This document shows, piece after piece, positions 1-7,607 of a stretch of DNA of 7,607 bases. How positions within the stretch are numbered: the first letter of the stretch is position 1; each line of letters starts with the position of its first letter. The position numbers and the translations under genes were made by a program. Below the pieces are notes generated by a model. That model saw only the letters and a program-made list of their open reading frames with translations. It made no database searches and was not told the DNA's origin. Source of the DNA: Vulcanimicrobiia bacterium (GTDB lineage: Bacteria; Vulcanimicrobiota; Vulcanimicrobiia; Vulcanimicrobiales; Vulcanimicrobiaceae); contig JANWKW010000082.1 of the NCBI GenBank assembly GCA_025451135.1, positions 1-7,607 on the forward strand, written 5' to 3'.

Positions 1-1200
1 CATGACGAAGACGCGCTCGTCGCCGGTCCGCTCGGCGACGATCGGCCCGACCACCCGCGGGATCACGTCGCCCGCCCGGACGACCAGCACCGCGTCGCCG
101 ATCCGGATGTCGTTCGATGCGATGTAGGCGGCGTTGTGGAGGGTCGCGTTGCTCACCGTCACGCCGCCGATCTGGACCGGCTCCAGCACCGCGTTCGGAT
201 TGAGCGTGCCGGTCCGTCCGACCGAGATCTTGATGTCGAGCAGTCTGGTGCGGGCCTCGCGCGCCTTGAACTTGTACGAGACGGCCCAACGCGGATCGCG
301 CGAAGCCGCGCCCAAGCGCTCCTGCGCGGACAGGTCGTCCACCTTGACGACGACGCCGTCGATCTCGTAGTCCAGCTCGTCGCGCTGCGCCTCCCAACGC
401 GCGCAGTACGCGATCGCCTCCTCGATGGTCGCGGCGCGCGCGATGTTCGGGTTGACGTCGAAGCCGTCTTCGCGCAGGTGCGCGAGCACGTCCCACTGGG
501 TCCTCGGCATCCCCGCGCCCTCCATCGCCCCGATCGCGTAGGCGAAGAACGAGAGCCGGCGTTTGGCCGTCATCTTCGGGTCGAGCTGACGCACGCCGCC
601 GGCCGCCGCATTGCGCGGGTTGGCGAAGACCGGCTGCCCGTCGCGCAGACGCGCGGCGTTGAGGCGTTCGAAATCGGACTTGCGCAGGTAGACCTCACCG
701 CGCACTTCGAGGAACTGCGGCGCGCCCTTGGCGAGCGCGAGCGGGATCGAACGGATGGTGCGCAGGTTGGCGCTCACGTCCTCGCCGACGCTGCCGTCGC
801 CGCGGGTGCCGCCGCGCACGAACGCGCCGTCGCGATAGTCGATCGCGATCGCCAGCCCGTCGATCTTCAGCTCGCAGACGTACGAGAGCGGCACGCCGGC
901 CGACTTGCGCGCGCGCTCGTCGAACGCGCGCAGCTCGTCCGCGTCGAAGGCGGTCGCCAGGCTCAGCATCGGCCGCGTGTGGTCGTAGGCCGAGAACTTC
1001 TCGGACGGCCCCGCGCCGACGCGCTGGGTCGGCGAGTCCGGCGCGCGCAGCGCGGGGTACGCGCGCTCCAGATCGATCAGTTCGCGCAGCAGTTTGTCGT
1101 ACTCGGCGTCGGTGATGACCGGCGCGTCGTCCCGATAGTAGCGTTCGTTCGCGTCCTCGATCTGCGCGCGCAGCTCGAGCGCACGGGCCTCCGGATTCAC
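1..1200 (-). CDS. ligA: NAD+-dependent DNA ligase LigA, N-terminal 400 residues (3' end beyond window)
   Basis: LigA seals nicks in duplex DNA using NAD+, in replication and as the last step of excision repair. Four hundred codons are visible with no stop. Domain Ia (about residues 1-65) has the NMN-binding signature YYRDDAP, then DAEYD and DSPTQRVG. The adenylation domain carries the catalytic lysine K112 in ELKIDG, followed by RGDG (134-137), EVRGEV (165-170), QLDPK (205-209), YEIDGVVVK (278-286) and WAVSYKFK (305-312). The OB fold starts near 320 with VGRTG (327-331), ATLHN (352-356) and GDVIPRVVG (377-385). The zinc finger, helix-hairpin-helix and BRCT domains should lie beyond the left edge. 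The family is usually about 670 residues, so roughly 60% is present. The GTG start overlaps the TGA of the VOC gene as GTGA, has an AAGG seven bases upstream and gives the expected N-terminus. One oddity is S326 where the family usually has Q in QVGRTG. Identification is secure. Confidence 0.97.
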   Translation of the reverse strand, partial: MNPEARALELRAQIEDANERYYRDDAPVITDAEYDKLLRELIDLERAYPALRAPDSPTQRVGAGPSEKFSAYDHTRPMLSLATAFDADELRAFDERARKSAGVPLSYVCELKIDGLAIAIDYRDGAFVRGGTRGDGSVGEDVSANLRTIRSIPLALAKGAPQFLEVRGEVYLRKSDFERLNAARLRDGQPVFANPRNAAAGGVRQLDPKMTAKRRLSFFAYAIGAMEGAGMPRTQWDVLAHLREDGFDVNPNIARAATIEEAIAYCARWEAQRDELDYEIDGVVVKVDDLSAQERLGAASRDPRWAVSYKFKAREARTRLLDIKISVGRTGTLNPNAVLEPVQIGGVTVSNATLHNAAYIASNDIRIGDAVLVVRAGDVIPRVVGPIVAERTGDERVFVM

Positions 1201-1556
1201 CTGCGGGCCTTGCGCGACGACGAGATCTGGATCGGGTACCCGTCCGGATCGCCGATGATCGCGACCCGCCCGAACGGCTCGTCGTACGGATCCTGGAAGA
1301 CGGGCACGCCGAGCTGCGCGCAATCGGCGCAGAACGTGTCGACGTTCTCGACCGAGAAGCCGAGCTGGAGCGAACCGGGACGCACCGCCAGCAGGTCGGT
1401 CTTGGCGTGGAGGCTGAGCGTCGACCCGTCGCCCAGCGCGAAACTCGCCCACGTCGGGCCCCTCTCGCCGATGCTCTTGAGCCCGAGCACGTCGCGATAG
1501 AACGCGCGCGAGCGCTCGAGGTCCGCGCAGACCAGTAGGACCACCGCGAATTTCAT
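1197..1556 (-). CDS. VOC (glyoxalase/bleomycin-resistance fold) family protein, 119 aa
   Basis: This small cytoplasmic protein has a single VOC domain made of two beta-alpha-beta-beta-beta modules. Module 1 is marked by DLERSRAFYRDVLGL (residues 12-26) and strands up to LSLH (47-50). Module 2 runs from LQLGFSVENVD (63-73) to the terminal IGDPDGYPIQI (101-111), the hallmark end of VOC proteins. Family members include glyoxalases, extradiol dioxygenases, epimerases and drug-binding resistance proteins, so substrate cannot be assigned. By my alignment the usual metal-ligand positions are poor: V5 at the first, Q64 at the third, and Q110 where metalloenzymes usually have Glu. H50 may remain. This leans towards a metal-free binding role, but the alignment is by eye. 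The ATG lies 8 nt after the uvrA TAA with no clear Shine-Dalgarno. Its TGA overlaps the ligA GTG, suggesting translational coupling. Fold confidence is high; function is unknown. Confidence 0.9.
   Translation of the reverse strand: MKFAVVLLVCADLERSRAFYRDVLGLKSIGERGPTWASFALGDGSTLSLHAKTDLLAVRPGSLQLGFSVENVDTFCADCAQLGVPVFQDPYDEPFGRVAIIGDPDGYPIQISSSRKARR
1208..1211 (-). promoter_or_regulatory. Ribosome binding site of ligA (AAGG)
   Basis: AAGG is read on the minus strand seven bases before the GTG at 1200-1198, inside the last codons of the VOC gene. It supports the GTG start, which would otherwise be chosen only from homology and the GTGA overlap. It is one of the few recognisable Shine-Dalgarno-like sites in the window. 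Confidence 0.5.
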
Positions 1557-1564
1557 ACTATCGG

Positions 1565-4537
<2,973 letters not shown>

Positions 4538-4543
4538 ACCTGG

Positions 4544-5137
4544 TTATGAAACCTCGGGGCCGTCGTGGAGTTTCAGGTAGGTCGCGGCCACGATCGGCGC
4601 CGCATAGCCCACCGCCAGCTGCCCGAGGATGCCGGCCGCCAGGTCGCCGGCGAGGGAGGCGACGCTCGCGAGGAGCGTGGCGACGACCGCGCCGAGCGCG
4701 ATGCCGGCGGCGACGATGGCCACGGCGGAAGCGGTCGGACCGGGCGCCGCCAGGGCGAGCCGGCACGACTCGGCGATCGCGTCCGGCACGCGCAGGCCGT
4801 CGGCGGCCGCGCGGATCGCATACAGGCAGGCGCCGGCGACGATGACCATCGAGATGAAGAACGTGACCGGGCCCAGCACGGCGGCGCAGGCGCCGAGCGC
4901 CAGGACCGCGATCCCGGCGGGGATGGTCCGGCCCGGGCGGCCCGAGAGCACGGCGAGTTGGACGAGCGCGACGGCGACGATCGCGATCAGCATCCCCGCG
5001 ATCAGCACGGCGACGGCCGCGTAGCCGGCGTTGGCGTCGCCCGAACCGACCAGTTGGTAGGTCGCGAGGGTCGCGCGCACGCCCGCCATCAACAGTCCCG
5101 CGACGACGCCGCAGACCAGCGCGAGCCGCAGGTTCAC
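4544..5137 (-). CDS. Uncharacterised polytopic membrane protein, 197 aa
   Basis: I do not recognise a named family. The protein is strongly hydrophobic, rich in Ala, Val, Leu and Gly, with about five or six predicted membrane helices: roughly residues 4-22, 39-65, 73-107 (long enough for two), 135-163 and 166-187. A polar stretch (about 108-134) separates the halves and contains VPDAIAESCRLAL. This resembles the amphipathic segment before the last helices in YciC/DUF975-like integral membrane proteins, but the likeness is weak. There is no catalytic motif, no cysteine pair and no cleavable signal peptide. The GTG start overlaps the TGA of the HAD gene as GTGA, so translation is probably coupled to it. 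The TAA lies 6 nt before uvrA. The start has no Shine-Dalgarno and is supported by the overlap. The reading frame is likely real because it fills the gap exactly and has coherent hydrophobic periodicity. Confidence 0.82.
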   Translation of the reverse strand: MNLRLALVCGVVAGLLMAGVRATLATYQLVGSGDANAGYAAVAVLIAGMLIAIVAVALVQLAVLSGRPGRTIPAGIAVLALGACAAVLGPVTFFISMVIVAGACLYAIRAAADGLRVPDAIAESCRLALAAPGPTASAVAIVAAGIALGAVVATLLASVASLAGDLAAGILGQLAVGYAAPIVAATYLKLHDGPEVS

Positions 5138-5853
5138 AGCAGCACGGCGCGGACGCCCGCCAGGTCGGGGACCGTCACGTCGGGCTGCCGGCCGCCGGGC
5201 GGGATCGTCTCGCCGTGCACGTTCATCCAGATCGCGTAGAGGCCGGCGTCGAGCGCGCCGCGGATGTCGCGTTCGTACCGGTCGCCGACCATCGCGCTGC
5301 GCGCCGGCGCGCAGCCGAGCTTGGCGCAGGCGTGGGCGAACAGCAACGGATCCGGTTTGATCATGCCGACCTCATCGGCGATGAAGATCGCGTCGAACTC
5401 GTCGGCCAACTGCAGTTCGGCGATCTTGTCGTGGTGCGTCTCGGCGAAGCCGTTGGTCAGCATCCCGACCTTGACGCCGCGCGCGCGCAGGGTCCGCAGC
5501 AGGTCGATCGCGCCCGGGAAGATCGTCAGGAAGGTGCGCCGGTAGTCGACGTACCGCGTCGCGCTGCGCGATGCGAGCGCGTCGTCGACGATGCCGACCT
5601 CGCGCAGCGCGTTGGCCCACGTCCGCTCGCGCAGGCCCGCCAGCTTGGTCGTCAGCTGGTCGGGCGTGAGCCGGATCCAGAAGCCCTCGGACTCCGCGAC
5701 GTAGGCCGCTTTGAGCTTGAGCGCGTCGATGCCGTGTTCGGCCGCGATCTCGCGCGCGACCGCTTCGGCGGCGCTCGCGAACGCGTAGGTGTCGTCGTGG
5801 AGGGTGTCGTCGAGATCGAAGAGGACGGCTTCGAACGGCTGGCGCGAGGTCAT
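5134..5853 (-). CDS. HAD-superfamily hydrolase (phosphatase), YjjG-like, 239 aa
   Basis: This is a cytoplasmic HAD-like phosphohydrolase with all four motifs. Motif I is DLDDT (13-17), with D13 as nucleophile and D15 as general acid/base. Motif II is LTNG, with T133. Motif III is K166 in GMIKPDP. Motif IV is GDRYERD with D191 and D196 for Mg2+. The helical insertion between motif I and about residue 100 is a C1-type cap, placing it in HAD subfamily IA beside YjjG/YfnB nucleotidases and haloacid-dehalogenase-like enzymes. D15 in the DxD pattern argues for phosphatase rather than dehalogenase. The substrate is unknown; nucleoside or sugar monophosphates are typical. The ATG lies 4 nt after the mannosidase TAA, and the TGA overlaps the next gene's GTG start. 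The length is normal for the family and nothing looks broken. Confidence 0.93.
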   Translation of the reverse strand: MTSRQPFEAVLFDLDDTLHDDTYAFASAAEAVAREIAAEHGIDALKLKAAYVAESEGFWIRLTPDQLTTKLAGLRERTWANALREVGIVDDALASRSATRYVDYRRTFLTIFPGAIDLLRTLRARGVKVGMLTNGFAETHHDKIAELQLADEFDAIFIADEVGMIKPDPLLFAHACAKLGCAPARSAMVGDRYERDIRGALDAGLYAIWMNVHGETIPPGGRQPDVTVPDLAGVRAVLL

Positions 5854-5857
5854 ACGC

Positions 5858-6535
5858 TTAGAACCGTACCCTATACGAGCGCAACGCGTTGGCGGGAAGG
5901 TCGACCAGCAGCGATTCTCCCTCGATCCGGGCGTTCGCGCCGGCCAGCGGGCGCTCCAAGCCGTCGACCGCGACCGCCTCGCGCATCCGTCCGCCGCAAC
6001 GGATCGCGACCGAGCGGGCCTCGCCGTCGCATTCGCGGACGCGCAGGATCACGCCGTCGCCGTCCTCGGCCGGCTTGCAGGCGACGATGGCCGCGCCGTT
6101 CTCCGGCGAATCGAACAGCCGGACGCGCGGTTCGCAGGCGAACGCTTCCCACGCACGCTCGATCGCGCCCGTGCCGACGTCGCGGAAGGGCGCGAACGCC
6201 CACGAGAGGCGATGCTCGCCGGTGTCCGCATCGGGATCGGGCCAGGTCGTTCCGCGCAGCAGCGAATGCCCCAGTTCGAGCGCCCGATCCTCGGTTCGGC
6301 GCGCGCTCCAGCCGTACGTGTCGAGCGCGAAGAGCGCCAGCCCGTCGCCCTGCGCGTCGCGCGCGTAGGCGAACCGCTGTCCCGGCACTTCGAAGGCGGC
6401 GCGCCGCTCCGGCGTATCGGCCAGCGTCGAACGCTCGATCGTCCCGTGCGGGCTGCCGAAGAACGCGCTCGACGCGTCGAGCGAGAGCGCGTTCTCGATC
6501 CGCAGGATGCGCCGGCGCTCGCGCCAGTCCACCAC
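5858..6535 (-). CDS. GH38 alpha-mannosidase, part after the amber codon (C-terminal beta domains)
   Basis: This segment continues the mannosidase frame directly after the TAG. It opens with VDWRERRRILRIE (family consensus VDWxExxKxLKV), then GTIERST and AAFEVPGQRFAYA, equivalent to the GxxERPT and FEVPaqkWa segments. DTYGWS and PDPDADTGEH follow, matching the YGYs and PDpxaDxGxH motifs of GH38 C-terminal domains, and it ends in a beta-strand-like YRVRF. If expressed separately, the first usable start is GTG at 6535 or the GTG before it; no Shine-Dalgarno lies at normal spacing. A GAGGA occurs about 25 nt upstream, which is too far. The fragment has no catalytic residues, so a free-standing enzymatic function is unlikely. 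It is best read as the rest of the interrupted gene. The TAA precedes the HAD gene by 4 nt. Confidence 0.75.
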   Translation of the reverse strand: MVDWRERRRILRIENALSLDASSAFFGSPHGTIERSTLADTPERRAAFEVPGQRFAYARDAQGDGLALFALDTYGWSARRTEDRALELGHSLLRGTTWPDPDADTGEHRLSWAFAPFRDVGTGAIERAWEAFACEPRVRLFDSPENGAAIVACKPAEDGDGVILRVRECDGEARSVAIRCGGRMREAVAVDGLERPLAGANARIEGESLLVDLPANALRSYRVRF

Positions 6536-6538
6536 CAG

Positions 6539-7607
6539 CTACACCCGCAGGAACGGCTCGTCCTCACGAAGCGAAAGCGTCATGACCGCACGCGAGCCGC
6601 CCAGCGCGTGACGGATCTCGAGGCCTTCCTCCACTGCGCGCGCGTCCTCGAATCGCGTCGGGACCGTCAGCCGCTCGTAGCCCGCGTCCAGGTTCCACGC
6701 CTCCCATCTCTTGGGCGTATCGGCGTAGAGCGCCAGGCGATTGGCGCGGATCGCGACGTTGGGACCGCTCGCGGTCGCGCATTCCAGCAGCGTCCCGTCG
6801 GGCGCGACGGTCGCGCGCACGTAGGCGTTGGCGAGCACGAAGCCGTCCGGACTCGCCTGCGGGACGACGACGCCGGCCGGCCGCGCACCCGCGCCGCGCG
6901 GCAGGACCGCGCGCGACGACACGATCGCGCGTTCGACGATCTCCTCGGCGCGCGCGTACTCCTCGAGGGCGTCGCGGCCGACGGCCGCGATCGACGTGCC
7001 CGGCAGCACGTCGTGGAACTGATTGCGCAGTACGATCGTCCATGCGGCGCGCAGGCGCGCGCGCAGCTCCCCCGCGATCCCGTGCGGCGCGCGCACCGCG
7101 ACGCACCACGCGGCGGCCTCTTCGGCGTCCGCCAGGCGTCGTTCGAGGCGTGCGTTGGCGGCCTTGAGATCGTGGTGCGTGGTGAGCACGCCGCGATGGT
7201 ACTGCAGGTACAGCTCGCTCGCGTGGACCGGCAGTTCGTCGCGGCGCGCTTCGAGCGCGGCGAACCAGCGGCCCGGCCGCTGCCAGACGCCGGCGCTCCG
7301 CGCCGCGTCGAGCATCTCGTAGGTCACGCCGCCCCCGCCGTCGCCGTATCCGGCGACGACCGGCTCCGCGCGCTCCCGCGCGATCGCCGCGCGCGCGGGC
7401 GTGATGCCGCCGTCGTACGAGGCGATCAGCACGGCGGTGACGTCTTCGCCGTCGGGACCGCGCCAGCGGAACTGCGGGTGCGGGAACCGGGTGGTGTCGT
7501 TCCACTGCAGCTTGGTCGTTCCGAAGCGCCGGATGCCGCAATGCGCGAGCAGGCTGGGCAGCGTGTTGGCGAAGCCGAAGCTGTCGGGCAGCCACGCGAT
7601 GCTCGGC
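6539..7607 (-). CDS. GH38 alpha-mannosidase, part before the amber codon (catalytic and middle domains)
   Basis: 355 codons are visible before TAG; numbering here starts at the right window edge. WLPDSFG at residues 5-11 is the GH38 signature, and D8 in it corresponds to the catalytic nucleophile of characterised family members. GYGDGGGG (about 86-93) is another family motif. The middle three-helix domain carries ELYLQYHRG (about 131-139), matching the ELYLExHRG pattern, then a long helical stretch. NQFHDVLPG (about 195-203) is the strongly conserved NQFHDxxPG element near the active site. RWEAWNLD (about 310-317) matches the WDAWD segment of the beta domain. If translation stopped at TAG, the product would have the active-site motifs but lack the C-terminal beta domains, and would probably not fold as a normal enzyme. 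The true start lies beyond the window; the GTG at 7432 is not it, because the signature motif lies upstream of it in the same frame. Confidence 0.88.
   Translation of the reverse strand, partial: PSIAWLPDSFGFANTLPSLLAHCGIRRFGTTKLQWNDTTRFPHPQFRWRGPDGEDVTAVLIASYDGGITPARAAIARERAEPVVAGYGDGGGGVTYEMLDAARSAGVWQRPGRWFAALEARRDELPVHASELYLQYHRGVLTTHHDLKAANARLERRLADAEEAAAWCVAVRAPHGIAGELRARLRAAWTIVLRNQFHDVLPGTSIAAVGRDALEEYARAEEIVERAIVSSRAVLPRGAGARPAGVVVPQASPDGFVLANAYVRATVAPDGTLLECATASGPNVAIRANRLALYADTPKRWEAWNLDAGYERLTVPTRFEDARAVEEGLEIRHALGGSRAVMTLSLREDEPFLRV

Larger units (their letters stand above)
5858..7607 (-). pseudogene. GH38 alpha-mannosidase interrupted by an in-frame TAG (5' end beyond window)
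   Basis: Read from the right edge, one frame encodes a glycoside hydrolase family 38 alpha-mannosidase for 583 codons, broken only by a TAG at 6541-6539 (codon 356 of the visible part). GH38 enzymes hydrolyse alpha-mannosidic linkages with retention of configuration, using a Zn2+-bound active site. The sequence before the TAG has the nucleophile motif and middle-domain motifs; the sequence after it has the C-terminal beta-sandwich domains. The frame is unchanged across the break and both sides keep family-typical sequence, so a single base change explains it. The break falls within a conserved GH38 segment, EPFLRV-stop-LVVDWRERR, where homologues have a sense codon. The N-terminal part with the zinc-binding His/Asp residues lies outside the window. 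The final TAA is 4 nt before the HAD gene. Family assignment is secure. Whether this is a true pseudogene, a sequencing error or a recoded gene is undecided. Confidence 0.85.

Noticed and set aside
136..1500. 454-codon plus-strand frame opposite ligA and the VOC gene
   Set aside because: It spans two clearly real minus-strand genes and shows shadow-frame composition with no recognisable domain.
4538..4543. LexA/SOS operator before uvrA
   Set aside because: Only 6 nt separate the genes and I saw no SOS-box-like palindrome around the uvrA start.
6530..6541. Two natural genes encoding separate mannosidase subunits
   Set aside because: The junction falls inside a conserved GH38 segment, there is no Shine-Dalgarno at normal spacing, and the second part has no catalytic residues. 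A broken single gene is simpler.
5215..6585. 456-codon plus-strand frame opposite the HAD and mannosidase genes
   Set aside because: Its second half is an Arg/Ala/Pro/Ser-rich shadow; the opposite strand encodes proteins with complete family motifs.
5858..7607. A frameshift in the mannosidase
   Set aside because: The segments either side of the break are in the same frame; the interruption is a single TAG, not an indel.

Overview
The window is a compact stretch of bacterial chromosome, very G+C-rich by eye, with strong G/C preference at third codon positions and several GTG starts. The presence of uvrA and an NAD+-dependent ligA shows it is bacterial. The lineage cannot be fixed from the sequence; a high-GC phylum such as Actinomycetota, Chloroflexota or the Eremiobacterota/Vulcanimicrobiota group would fit, but that is a guess. 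No mobile elements, tRNAs, rRNAs, CRISPR arrays or phage genes were seen.

All recognisable genes lie on the minus strand, so transcription runs from the right edge to the left edge. In that order they are: a family GH38 alpha-mannosidase (5' end outside the window, interrupted by an in-frame TAG at 6541-6539), a HAD-superfamily phosphatase (5853-5134), a small polytopic membrane protein (5137-4544), the excision-repair damage sensor UvrA (4537-1565), a short VOC/glyoxalase-fold protein (1556-1197), and NAD+-dependent DNA ligase LigA (from 1200 leftward, C-terminus outside the window). Junctions are 4 nt, a 4-nt GTGA overlap, 6 nt, 8 nt and a second 4-nt GTGA overlap. No gap is large enough for a normal promoter or terminator, so the set looks like one operon or part of one.

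Functionally, uvrA and ligA form a DNA-repair pair: lesion recognition at the start of nucleotide excision repair and nick sealing at its end, with ligA also needed for replication. The VOC protein sits between them. The upstream half (mannosidase, HAD enzyme, membrane protein) has no obvious link to repair, so the operon may be a genome-streamlined run of unrelated genes.

The most notable irregularity is the amber codon in the mannosidase. Family-typical sequence continues in the same frame for 226 codons beyond it, up to a TAA four bases before the next gene. This could be a recent nonsense mutation, a base-call error or, less likely, readthrough or restart. I did not find a convincing undescribed system; the best leads are the amber codon, the uvrA-VOC-ligA arrangement and the uncharacterised membrane protein.
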